DNA of 64,000 nt from Bacteroides congonensis. GTDB lineage: Bacteria > Bacteroidota > Bacteroidia > Bacteroidales > Bacteroidaceae. The stretch spans positions 845,760 through 909,759 of the forward strand of contig NZ_FQXY01000009.1 of NCBI RefSeq assembly GCF_900130125.1. Reading direction: 5' to 3'. Positions 9,281 through 17,972 of this stretch are shown here, in pieces. Numbering within the stretch: the first letter of the stretch is position 1; every line of letters starts with the position of its first letter. A program made the translations under genes and the position numbers. The notes beneath the pieces were generated by a model. The model did not search any database. It saw nothing but the letters and a program-made list of their open reading frames with translations, and was not told the origin of the DNA.

Positions 9281-10253
9281 AAAATACCATTCTAGTGATA
9301 GGGTTAATAGAGATAATGCGGTCTATGATAAGACACAAAATTACCACAATAACAGCATATGCAAATGCTATGACAAATTGTAAGAAAAAGCCCATAGGTA
9401 CATTGACTACATCATGCAAACATTGTGGCAAAGTTGTTATAAACAAATAATGAATAGCATATATTGGTAACGTGTTCTTGCCAACAATGCTCAATGCTTT
9501 AGCCCACTTTACTTTGTCAGGAATCTCTTTGCATGCCATCCATATTACCACGCAGCCACCAAGAGCTGTTGTAGCAAATATTGCATAGCTCTGCAAGTAA
9601 GAGAAATACCATCCCACAATAACCGTTACGAGACCTAATGCATATGTATATTTGTTCAAAACAGCACTATATATACATGGATATTTCCGGCACATTATAC
9701 CCAGTGCAAAAAAAGGGAAGTAGTACTGTACATTTTGTATAGGCAACAGTCCTGCAAGTTCTATGTCTTCTATTTTGCCTATAAGTATAATCGCATAGAG
9801 GGTAGAATAAAAAACTATATCTGACACTATACCATACTTGAACTTCTTTGACGCATAAGCACACAATGTACTTATAACATCACACCACCATAATGCCAAG
9901 AAAAACCAATACCCACCCCTGTATACCATTGATAGTGGAGATGTTACAACACCATTGCAGACGTTTAGCAATACCGACCATACTATTAACGGAACAAGCA
10001 ACGCTCTGGTGCGCAACACAAAACGATGTACAACAGCTTTCACACTCTCATCTCCGTCTTTATAAGCAAAGAAACCAGCTATCATGAAAAATATAGGCAT
10101 TTGAACAATGCTCATAAATGCTCGTGGATAACTATCTGCCTGCATTCCAAATTCAAGAATGTGCCCCATAACTACAAATAACATTGCTAGCCCACGCATG
10201 TAATCTAACTCGGGAATTCTTAAATAAGTTTTTTGTATCATTATACACATCAT
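9252..10253 (-). CDS. Acyltransferase family 3 membrane protein
   Basis: Integral membrane O-acyltransferase of about 333 residues with ten or so hydrophobic helices. The N-terminus after the start reads YLRIPELDYMRGLAMLFVVM GH, the R-G-x-A...H signature of the Acyl_transf_3 family, whose histidine is essential in homologues. PIYAIHYLFI near the C-terminus is also typical. It probably acetylates or otherwise acylates the glycan at the inner membrane. The frame can begin at a TTG (10,277), but ATG at 10,253 or 10,241 is more likely. The 3' end overlaps the longest form of the next GT4 frame by 29 nt. Confidence 0.84.
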   Translation of the reverse strand: MMCIMIQKTYLRIPELDYMRGLAMLFVVMGHILEFGMQADSYPRAFMSIVQMPIFFMIAGFFAYKDGDESVKAVVHRFVLRTRALLVPLIVWSVLLNVCNGVVTSPLSMVYRGGYWFFLALWWCDVISTLCAYASKKFKYGIVSDIVFYSTLYAIILIGKIEDIELAGLLPIQNVQYYFPFFALGIMCRKYPCIYSAVLNKYTYALGLVTVIVGWYFSYLQSYAIFATTALGGCVVIWMACKEIPDKVKWAKALSIVGKNTLPIYAIHYLFITTLPQCLHDVVNVPMGFFLQFVIAFAYAVIVVILCLIIDRIISINPITRMVFFGESKKREW

Positions 10254-10285
10254 ATTGATTATATAGAAAAAATTCAATCCAAAAA

Positions 10286-11302
10286 TTAAATCTTAGGCAA
10301 AAGTTTTCTATGCTTGATTATATATCTTAAACCGCTCAATTCAAAATGCAATAATGCAGGTTCAGGACTCAAACTCATCCTTGAACGAAACCATTTTCCT
10401 GACAAAGTATTCACAACATTAACATTACTAACTGCTGTAGAATAATTCATAGATTTCGCTATTTCCAAGCACTCACAATCTACTTCTTGAGGACCACCAA
10501 AAGGAAAGGACAACACTTTGCTAGGACATTTCAAATCTGACATCAGTTCTTTTATTTTTTCTTCATGTGAAAGTTTTGCTAATGGATAATGAGAATACGT
10601 ATGCCAACCGATCTCCCAACCTTTTGTTCTAAGTTCATTCAGTTGTTCAATGGTTGGACATCCCAATCTTTGTTCAGCATACTTCTTTGGCAATGATTTT
10701 ATGACTGAATCAATGGGATAAGTTGCGTCCAGTGCGTTCAACAGCCTCACCCCCTTTGAAATAGAATCATCCAGAAATGCAGGCCATAACACGCTTGACC
10801 ATATTTGTAGACGATTATTGTCAGTAACATGAATATCTAAGCATCTTTCACCAAATCTAAGTTTGTATTCACCATTTGGCACATAGCTTACCCAATGCAA
10901 AAGCAAATCAATAGTAAGTGGTCTAGCTTCTTCATTTCTCTCACCATCATCACTATTTGGCGGCAATAATTGCCCAGAAACAAACAAATAGGCTGGGATA
11001 CCTCTTGCAAACAAATATGGGGCTGCAATTTCCACTTGATTCTGATACCCATCATCAAAAGTTACCGTTACAGTCTTTGCATCGTCAAGATCCAATGAAA
11101 AACCATAAAAACGTGAAATTTCATCTATGATGGTTTTAAAATCAGATAGCGAACACGAGACTCCGTTTGCAACATTTTTTTCAAAACAATCGTCTGGCAA
11201 TACATTATGAAATGTGATGATTCGTTTTCTATCCCTGTTGAAAAAATACGCCAATCTATGCAATTGTAAAATATAACATATTTGAGCTATCAATTTTGTC
11301 AT
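10286..11302 (-). CDS. NodB-type polysaccharide deacetylase
   Basis: 338-residue carbohydrate esterase 4 protein. VTVTFDDGYQNQVEIAAPYL at about residues 78-97 supplies the catalytic and metal-binding Asp-Asp, and GWEIGWHTYSHYPLAKL at about 236-252 supplies the H-x3-H metal pair. RVLSFPFGGPQ is replaced here by KVLSFPFGGPQEVD, the third NodB motif. No clear secretion signal is visible, though IAQICYILQLHRLAYFF is moderately hydrophobic. In a capsule locus it would remove N-acetyl groups from a HexNAc, leaving free amines. It sits between the ATP-grasp gene and an acyltransferase, so amine exposure and re-acylation may be linked (inference). Confidence 0.86.
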   Translation of the reverse strand: MTKLIAQICYILQLHRLAYFFNRDRKRIITFHNVLPDDCFEKNVANGVSCSLSDFKTIIDEISRFYGFSLDLDDAKTVTVTFDDGYQNQVEIAAPYLFARGIPAYLFVSGQLLPPNSDDGERNEEARPLTIDLLLHWVSYVPNGEYKLRFGERCLDIHVTDNNRLQIWSSVLWPAFLDDSISKGVRLLNALDATYPIDSVIKSLPKKYAEQRLGCPTIEQLNELRTKGWEIGWHTYSHYPLAKLSHEEKIKELMSDLKCPSKVLSFPFGGPQEVDCECLEIAKSMNYSTAVSNVNVVNTLSGKWFRSRMSLSPEPALLHFELSGLRYIIKHRKLLPKI

Positions 11303-11334
11303 GTACTACAAAATATTTCTGTTACTAATAAAGG

Positions 11335-12495
11335 CTATAACAATCTTAATATTTTCTTGCTAACCTGCTTTACGCTAACTACAACTATATGGATAAATGG
11401 TTTAGGATCATGCCAATCTAATACATAATAAGCATTTGCTGTTATTGCTTGCCAACACCATTTTAGGAATGAGACCTTTCCCTCAAATACATTATAAATA
11501 TCCAATAATTGCATTAACAGATAAGGAGTTTTTATCCGAATGGATTCTATATAATCTTCAGTTAGTGTTCCTGTACAGTATTTAACCCAACACAGTGGAT
11601 AGTTTACCCCCGCAGCCGTATACAAATACCCATTCCCATCATTACGCAAATTTATTTCCAAAAAATAAAACTTATCACCTTTGCATAAAAGTTCTATACT
11701 AAAAATTCCATCATATTTTATCTCCTTTAAAAATATAGAAATCGATTTTTTGATTTGCTGAGGGTAATCATTAATATCATCTAAACGTATGTAAACAGAC
11801 TGTCGTTGCAAATCATCCCGAATCTTTCTCACTGCTCCTGTAATAATAGTGTCTTGACCATGATTATACGCAAAACCTACAACATCTATTTCGTAATCTT
11901 TATCAATATACTCTTGCAGCAGATAATCAACTCCTTCATGAAAACAGTTTTTTAATTCTTCTTCGTTTTCACATCTGAACATATCTGTTTTTAAACTAGT
12001 AACACTGCTATTACCTTTTATTAAACAAGGAAAACTGATGCATTTAGGAATATCCTCCTTATTTGCAATATGATAGGATTTTATTATTGAGAATCCACTC
12101 TTTTCAGCTATAGAAAATGTATTCCATTTATTCATATAATGATTTATCATTCCTTGCTGCTCATTCACATTAAAAATAAAGAATTTATCTTTCAATGCAT
12201 CATAATGATTATCTAAAAAACATATTGAAGCATCGCTAGCACATAAAATAATAGGCTTATTAGGCTCGTTCCAATAATTCTTACGCAATATCTCAAGTGC
12301 ATTGTCCAATGATTCAAGATGATAAAGTTCTGATATATATTTACTGAATCTCAAACTACACCAATCGAGTCTACAATGTTCCAAGAGTACTATAATTGGA
12401 TATCTCTTTTTGCCTAAACTTTTTATCAATCCAAGTGTATTATAGTGACTTCCGCCAATAACAATAATCTTATTGTCTGTACCTTTTTTTTTCAT
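11335..12495 (-). CDS. ATP-grasp ligase, carbamoyl-phosphate-synthase-like
   Basis: 386-residue ATP-grasp protein. KIIVIGGSHYNTLGLIKSLG is the N-terminal pre-ATP-grasp Rossmann-like strand. FPCLIKGNSSVTSLK at about 172-186 supplies the ATP-binding lysine, LLQEYIDKDYEIDVVGFA follows, and FLEINLRNDGNGYLYTAAGV at about 267-286 carries the E-x-N metal-binding residues. Such enzymes join a carboxylate to an amine with ATP via acyl phosphate. In this locus a plausible role is amide-linking an amino acid to a uronic acid made by the UDP-glucose dehydrogenase. That is inference. No kinase or TM domain is seen. Confidence 0.82.
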   Translation of the reverse strand: MKKKGTDNKIIVIGGSHYNTLGLIKSLGKKRYPIIVLLEHCRLDWCSLRFSKYISELYHLESLDNALEILRKNYWNEPNKPIILCASDASICFLDNHYDALKDKFFIFNVNEQQGMINHYMNKWNTFSIAEKSGFSIIKSYHIANKEDIPKCISFPCLIKGNSSVTSLKTDMFRCENEEELKNCFHEGVDYLLQEYIDKDYEIDVVGFAYNHGQDTIITGAVRKIRDDLQRQSVYIRLDDINDYPQQIKKSISIFLKEIKYDGIFSIELLCKGDKFYFLEINLRNDGNGYLYTAAGVNYPLCWVKYCTGTLTEDYIESIRIKTPYLLMQLLDIYNVFEGKVSFLKWCWQAITANAYYVLDWHDPKPFIHIVVVSVKQVSKKILRLL

Positions 12496-12523
12496 AACAA
12501 ATTACTTTTGTAATCAAGAAAAG

Positions 12524-13243
12524 CTATTTATGCAACTTATAAAGAATATAATCAAAAGAGCTCCCTAATACTCGTCTAGCCTTAAATCCAATTTTCTCAA
12601 GCAACGACATGTCGCTCACTTTTTTTTCCCCATTACTAGGAATGCTAGTCACAAAATCTGTATTATTTTGTGTACAAACAGAAGGAAGAACTACATAAAG
12701 TTTTATAGCCTTGTGCCGTACCCATCGTGCCCAATGATCACAAGGAACACAAATTGGCAAATTCTCTTTCAAGAGAGCTTTTGCTGCAGGCTGAGTAATT
12801 ATATAAGCATCAGTACAATATCCGTTATTTACTTCTCTTATTTCTTCTCCATCAACCACCTCGTTAGTATAATTTGAAAGTAGAAAAACCTGAGGTAGAC
12901 TGTGTTCTAAAAAGAGTTCCACTCGTTTTACTGTAGATTTGAAATTTTCCGTTAAAACAATATCATCTTCTAATATACACGCATAAGGAATATTTTCATC
13001 TATCATTCTCTGATAAAGTGAGTAATGAGATAAACAGCAACCTATTTCACCTAGCCAAATATCTCGCCCCGTACAACAACGAAACCGGAAATAATTCACT
13101 TTTGAATCTCTTTCTTCCTTTGGCATTTCCTTCGCATAAACAGCCGGGAAACGTTCATATGCGATACACAATCTTTTGAGTTGAGCATCTGCTGCTATAA
13201 GACGCTCTTTGTCTTTATCTAAATTTATCAAGAATGTTTGCAT
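12524..13243 (-). CDS. Family 25 glycosyltransferase (LPS galactosyltransferase type)
   Basis: 239-residue GT25 protein. MQTFLINLDKDKERLIAADA is the family's N-terminal motif, GEIGCCLSHYSLYQRMI at about 65-81 is the conserved G-E-x-G-C-x-x-S-H segment, and ACILEDDIVL at about 88-97 contains the EDD metal-binding motif. GT25 enzymes add galactose or glucose in lipopolysaccharide and lipooligosaccharide. It overlaps the upstream GT2 gene by 16 nt, which suggests coupled translation. It is the only GT25 in the locus. Length is typical of the family. Confidence 0.86.
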   Translation of the reverse strand: MQTFLINLDKDKERLIAADAQLKRLCIAYERFPAVYAKEMPKEERDSKVNYFRFRCCTGRDIWLGEIGCCLSHYSLYQRMIDENIPYACILEDDIVLTENFKSTVKRVELFLEHSLPQVFLLSNYTNEVVDGEEIREVNNGYCTDAYIITQPAAKALLKENLPICVPCDHWARWVRHKAIKLYVVLPSVCTQNNTDFVTSIPSNGEKKVSDMSLLEKIGFKARRVLGSSFDYILYKLHK

Positions 13244-14193
13244 GTTAATACTGTTTTAAGCTTTGTTGCCCAAGATAATAGCCATGGCAGCTTTGTCGCT
13301 AACCAAATATAACGAGCCGAAGTCAAATGAATCCTTTTTTGTTCGTATTTACTCATAACTTCTTTAAATTTTTTCTGTAAAGGCCGATTCCATATCTTGC
13401 CAGTTACAGCATGAGAAGGTATGCATGTTGCGAGATTTGTAAGTCGAGGAAGAAAACCATTAGTTGGTTTTATGTGATACTTGGAAATAAACTCATAAAG
13501 ATTAGTCAAAACTTTGAAAGTATCATCTATAACTTGCTGATGAATGTTAGCATTATGATATGCAGAACCTTCACGAAGACGATAGTAATAATTGGTATAA
13601 TGAATCTTTATAGGATTGGTTGTCAGCAACTCGCACTTACGCATGAATTCCAAGTCCTCGCCCAATATTATACCTTTTGTAAAACGAATGGCATACTCTC
13701 CATTTTTATCCCAAAATTTCCGGTTATACCATATAGTTGGATGCGTATATGAAATCCACCTTTTGTAAAAAGTATCTAAGTTATCGCATTCATCATATGA
13801 TGTAGTTTCAACAGCGTATGGAATTGCTTCGCCATCATTAAACATCTTAATGTCGAACATTACTATATCTTTTTCTTTCAATAATTCTACATCAACAGGT
13901 GTATTTGAATCAATAAGATCATCTGAATCAACAAACCAACACCATTGTCCTTTTGCTATATCCAGCCCTAAATTACGAGCAACGGAGACACCTTCATTCT
14001 GTTTGTGAATTACCTTGAAGCGCGTATCTTTTACTGCATATTCATCACAGACGACGCCACTATTATCCGGCGTTCCATCATCTATAAGGATTGCCTCCCA
14101 ATTGGTAAATGTCCAATTGATAATTGAGTCTAAACATGTACGTAGATATTTATCTACGTTGTAAACAGGTATGATAATTGAAACTAAAGGCAT
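13228..14193 (-). CDS. Family 2 glycosyltransferase
   Basis: 321-residue GT2 enzyme. PLVSIIIPVYNVDKYLRTCL at the N-terminus and AILIDDGTPDNSGVVCDEYA form the nucleotide-binding half. FVDSDDLID at about residues 87-95 supplies the DxD motif. The C-terminal third is basic and amphipathic, as in capsule GT2 proteins that bind the membrane surface. Its start lies 36 nt downstream of the disrupted acyltransferase. Translation starts at ATG 14,193 (MPLVS). It probably adds one hexose or HexNAc to the repeat unit; specificity is not inferable. Confidence 0.87.
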   Translation of the reverse strand: MPLVSIIIPVYNVDKYLRTCLDSIINWTFTNWEAILIDDGTPDNSGVVCDEYAVKDTRFKVIHKQNEGVSVARNLGLDIAKGQWCWFVDSDDLIDSNTPVDVELLKEKDIVMFDIKMFNDGEAIPYAVETTSYDECDNLDTFYKRWISYTHPTIWYNRKFWDKNGEYAIRFTKGIILGEDLEFMRKCELLTTNPIKIHYTNYYYRLREGSAYHNANIHQQVIDDTFKVLTNLYEFISKYHIKPTNGFLPRLTNLATCIPSHAVTGKIWNRPLQKKFKEVMSKYEQKRIHLTSARYIWLATKLPWLLSWATKLKTVLTCKHS

Positions 14194-14229
14194 AAATCTA
14201 AAAATATTACAATCAAAGGACAGGTTATA

Positions 14230-14962
14230 TCAATAAGCTAATTGCAAAAGTTTGAAGCGGGGAACCATCGAAAGTCTATAAACAACCACTGCTACAATTA
14301 TGCAAATAAACACAGCGATAACGGTTAACATAATTGTACTTGGGTGTAAAAGAAATGATATAGCAGCCAATACTGTTCCATGAATACAATAAATAATAAT
14401 TGAATAAACTCGCAACTGTTTATATACAGCAGAATCTTTTAATGGCATAGTGTAAAATACAGCAAACACAAGAATAGTAAATGGTATACTAATGTATTCT
14501 ATCGGACATACTGGCGTAAGCAATAAGATAGAAACAAGTAGAAGTAATTTTACATACTGTGGCGTCCTCCCAATAACTCTTACAAATTTATCTGACGAGC
14601 AATAATATCCTAACATCATCCAAAACATTCCTCTCCAAAATGAAAGAATTAGACTCCCTACATGCACTCTATACCATATATGGCAACTGTACAACTATCC
14701 AAAAAAGATAAAGAAATAATGTTCTTTTTTCAAACATAAGTAATTGCCTATTCTTTTCTTTAGTTGTTGTAAGGCTACGTACCTTACAGAAAAAGAAAAA
14801 AGAAGAGATAACAAAAAATGTTGATACACAGACATTGGATATATTGTTTATGAGTACTCCAAAATAATCATTGGCAAGCATCTCGAAAACACAACTATGT
14901 ACGCCAACGATGATGATTGACATTATGAACTTTAACAAATCAATACCGTTTAGATTTCTCAT
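14230..14962 (-). pseudogene. Disrupted acyltransferase family 3 gene (frameshift, probable internal deletion)
   Basis: Two adjoining frames together spell one membrane acyltransferase. The 5' frame (14,962-14,669) begins MRNLNGIDLLKFIMSIIIVG VHS, the family's N-terminal helix with its histidine, and stops at a TAG after LFWIVVQLPYMV. The 3' frame (open from 14,694) continues in another phase with helices such as SFWRGMFWMMLGYYCSS and ends with IIYCIHGTVLAAISFLLHP, the usual C-terminal histidine motif. Joined, the product would be about 240 residues, well short of the 330-355 of the intact relatives at 9,252 and 14,971. A block of helices seems to be missing as well. Either a pseudogene or, less likely, a split protein or assembly error. 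Confidence 0.75.
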
Positions 14963-14970
14963 AATATTGA

Positions 14971-16035
14971 TTAGGTCACTGCTTCTACTACCCTTCTAAT
15001 CGGCTTTTCCATTTTCCGCCAAACAATATCCCATAGTACTATCCTCAACCTATCAATCACAATAGCAACGACAAATACTCCCACAACAAATGCAAGAATA
15101 CATATTTCATTCACAAATACCCAATCTGTCATCTGGTAAAGACCTGACACTACAGGTTTGTACCACACACTTAGTGCAAAAGGATTAGCATGTAATAGGT
15201 AAACCGCAAAACTTGAAGATGACACCCACACAATAACTCGTTGAAAATGAAGAGGGAGATACATCTTTTCAAAGATAAAGAAAAAGGCGCATGCTTCAAG
15301 AATAACGAATGGACTGTTATATGCAAATAGTGTCCAACTGACTACGGATACATGGTCGCATAAGACTGGCAGATATGCAATTGCCACACCAAGGATAGTG
15401 AGCAAAATAGCTATCAACATATATGAATATATATATGTGTACTGGTTATACCTCGTAAACTTAGGTTGATACACCTTGAAATATCTGGCCAAAAGGTAGA
15501 GACCAACGAACGATAGGACTGAATAGCCACCCTCGTATATCGGTAGTAACCCAGTCCAACCATATACAAATTGTAACACATAAAACGCTATCAGTACCCT
15601 TTTGAAAGTTCGCCTACTAGTATGCTCTACCAAGGCATTCAATGCGGGACTAAGTATATATAGCAAAAGGTATGCACTAACAAACCAAAGAGTATTAATG
15701 ACGGTTAGGCATTTGGTAATATTGTTCATCGATACGGGCACTTTCCCCAATGCCGCCATCACACCAAATGATAATATAAGAAAGAAAAATACTTGAAAAA
15801 AGAAACCTACAAGCGACTTTACCTTAGGTCTGATGCCAAACCAACCTGAGATTAGCACAAATACATCCACAGAAATTACAGATACAGACTGTACAAATGT
15901 AATCCATGTCCATTCAACGGGCGCACAGACTATCATCTCTCCTGTAGGAGAACCCATTGAGTAATAAGCAGTATGCACTATCAATACCAATAGCATAGCG
16001 CAGATACGCAACAATTCAATATGGGGTTGCCTCAT
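14971..16035 (-). CDS. Acyltransferase family 3 membrane protein
   Basis: 354-residue polytopic O-acyltransferase. It begins MRQPHIELLRICAMLLVLIV H, the canonical R-x8-10-H first helix of Acyl_transf_3 proteins. About ten hydrophobic helices follow, ending with SSFAVYLLHANPFALSVWY, which holds the second conserved histidine. It is full length for the family. It starts 3 nt after the stop of the GT8-like gene and is followed 8 nt later by the disrupted acyltransferase, so the two may be a tandem pair of which one has decayed. Predicted role is acetylation of the capsule repeat at the inner membrane. Confidence 0.86.
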   Translation of the reverse strand: MRQPHIELLRICAMLLVLIVHTAYYSMGSPTGEMIVCAPVEWTWITFVQSVSVISVDVFVLISGWFGIRPKVKSLVGFFFQVFFFLILSFGVMAALGKVPVSMNNITKCLTVINTLWFVSAYLLLYILSPALNALVEHTSRRTFKRVLIAFYVLQFVYGWTGLLPIYEGGYSVLSFVGLYLLARYFKVYQPKFTRYNQYTYIYSYMLIAILLTILGVAIAYLPVLCDHVSVVSWTLFAYNSPFVILEACAFFFIFEKMYLPLHFQRVIVWVSSSSFAVYLLHANPFALSVWYKPVVSGLYQMTDWVFVNEICILAFVVGVFVVAIVIDRLRIVLWDIVWRKMEKPIRRVVEAVT

Positions 16036-16038
16036 CTT

Positions 16039-17028
16039 TTAAAAGCGTTGGAATATCCAGTATATACGAATAGCTTTTTCTATCATAAATTTGCAGAACT
16101 TCTTCAACTTTGTATCTGGATTAACCATGATTGTCATCAGCGACTTTCCATAATCAACCAAAAGGTCAAACTCTTTTCTGCAAACAGCCACAGAAACCGC
16201 AGGAAATTGATTCTTTACATCCTTAATTAAGAATAGGGTTTCATCATCAATGTAACCTTTATTCTTAACATTCAGATACAGCTCCTTTGTCAAGAATGGT
16301 GAGATGGCAGCATCCTTGAACCAAGTCATATTAAAGAAATGAATAATTTTAGCACGATACAAGTACTTAATACTAAGAAATATTTGACAGTGGTACTGAC
16401 CATCCAATTCTTTGACAATATACCCTAAATCATGGTCTGTTTTAGCTAAAGCGGGTTGATCGAAATTAACATTTTTACATTTTAAGGATTGCGTCCAATT
16501 TTCATTCCACTGTTTATAAAACTTATGTGCGAATTCTGTATCTCTACATAAGATTATGCCCGAATTATAATAATTAGGAGCATTGCTTATATCAGTATCA
16601 AAGATTTGTTTCACACGATCTATCAAAGAAATACTCATTGGATTGTTCTTGAGAGATTCATGAAACTCGGGACAAATCAGAACATCCCCCTCAAGTTTAT
16701 CCACATCACTTAAATCACCAGCTATAACAGTGTCAGTATCAATAAACAAAAAATCTCCTTTCACCCATTGTCTCGCAGTCGTCTTAATATAACGAGACAT
16801 TTCTCTTTGTGAATATCCCTCGGGGGTTGGTACTACAATAGACTCATCAATCAAATCAAGAAGTTTTGCACGATATCCTATTAGCCCCTCATAAGTGATT
16901 TTATCCATCAATAGGACAACCGTAGTTTCTGGATTGTACATTCTCAACGATGTTACCGATACCCATAATTGCTCCATATAGATATCTTTATAGGTGCTTG
17001 TGAGAACATATAGTATCTTTACCTCCAT
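16039..17028 (-). CDS. Glycosyltransferase, GT8-like nucleotide-diphospho-sugar transferase
   Basis: 329-residue GT-A fold protein. ILYVLTSTYKDIYMEQLWVS at the N-terminus resembles the opening strand of GT8/capsule nucleotidyl-sugar transferases. GDFLFIDTDTVIAGDLSDVD at about 91-110 carries the DxD motif (DTDT) preceded by the FID strand typical of family 8. FDQPALAKTDHDLGY, then a buried tryptophan segment (FNMTWF), completes the fold. The C-terminal end is basic and hydrophobic (RIYWIFQRF). The exact CAZy family needs a profile search. It probably transfers one sugar in repeat assembly. Confidence 0.78.
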   Translation of the reverse strand: MEVKILYVLTSTYKDIYMEQLWVSVTSLRMYNPETTVVLLMDKITYEGLIGYRAKLLDLIDESIVVPTPEGYSQREMSRYIKTTARQWVKGDFLFIDTDTVIAGDLSDVDKLEGDVLICPEFHESLKNNPMSISLIDRVKQIFDTDISNAPNYYNSGIILCRDTEFAHKFYKQWNENWTQSLKCKNVNFDQPALAKTDHDLGYIVKELDGQYHCQIFLSIKYLYRAKIIHFFNMTWFKDAAISPFLTKELYLNVKNKGYIDDETLFLIKDVKNQFPAVSVAVCRKEFDLLVDYGKSLMTIMVNPDTKLKKFCKFMIEKAIRIYWIFQRF

Positions 17029-17063
17029 TGTAGCTATATTGTTTTTACAATCTATTTCTGTTA

Positions 17064-17969
17064 TTATCTAAGTTGCTGATACAAATTATATTTATTAAAA
17101 ACAGCAGCAATCTGTTGATCATTTCTATTTTGATCAACATTTACTTTACATAGACCAATATCTTGAACTGACTCATTTATGAGATAATCACATCCATTCT
17201 TATTATGTGAATACACCGATACAGCCAAAGTTCCTTTTTTTAATGCCATAGCCTTAAACCAAACATCGTCCGCAAATGGACAAATATCCATAAAAACCTT
17301 TTCATTAAATACCTCTACATCCAAAGAATGAGGAGGATAAAGGCTTCCTGCTCCTCCTGTAGGAAAACACAGATTACTTGGCAATTCAAAATACTGCTCC
17401 CATCCCCAATCTGAATATGGCATTAGTTTTCCAGACAAATCAACTTTTATCTGGTGAGCTCTATGACAATAGATGTATTGAGGATTATATTTATATGCCA
17501 CTATTAATTGTTCAAGCACATCGTATTCATACAGTAAATCATCGTCTACTGTAATTATTGCATCATTGGGATATGTATGTAAAGAAGGCACTAGCTTTTT
17601 ATAAGACCGAATATCCTTGCAGAAGGCTATCTCTAATCCTCGCTTTTTAAGTAGCTCTAAAGAACCTGGGAGCGTAGTATTCTTTAAATCATTTTGTAAC
17701 CACAATATAATACGATTAGCTTTCATTGTTTGTTCCATTATTGACTCAATGGTAAGTGCCACATCGTAAAGTCTCTTTCCGAACGTTGTAAGCGAAACTA
17801 TTATATCATGATCCATATACTTTTCATCAGTTATGCCCATTTCTGTTTTAAATAATATATTTTGCTCTAAAATACGCTTGCGTTGCTGAAATTCAATATT
17901 GTATATTATCTTTGATGAACGATTGATATTGAAGAATGTATTCTTAAATTTTTCTATTACTCTAAACAT
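17064..17969 (-). CDS. Probable glycosyltransferase (GT-A fold, DDD motif)
   Basis: 301-residue protein typical of capsule loci. IIVSLTTFGKRLYDVALTIE is the nucleotide-binding strand and loop, PNDAIITVDDDLLYEYDVLE at about 134-153 has the metal-binding DDD, and GGAGSLYPPHSLDVEV and CPFADDVWFKAMALKKG are conserved in this group of bacterial transferases with an HxH- or DD-type active site. There are no membrane helices or signal peptide. It is 4 nt upstream-adjacent to the Wzx gene stop. I am confident it is a glycosyltransferase but not of its numbered family. Confidence 0.78.
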   Translation of the reverse strand: MFRVIEKFKNTFFNINRSSKIIYNIEFQQRKRILEQNILFKTEMGITDEKYMDHDIIVSLTTFGKRLYDVALTIESIMEQTMKANRIILWLQNDLKNTTLPGSLELLKKRGLEIAFCKDIRSYKKLVPSLHTYPNDAIITVDDDLLYEYDVLEQLIVAYKYNPQYIYCHRAHQIKVDLSGKLMPYSDWGWEQYFELPSNLCFPTGGAGSLYPPHSLDVEVFNEKVFMDICPFADDVWFKAMALKKGTLAVSVYSHNKNGCDYLINESVQDIGLCKVNVDQNRNDQQIAAVFNKYNLYQQLR

Positions 17970-17972
17970 TGC

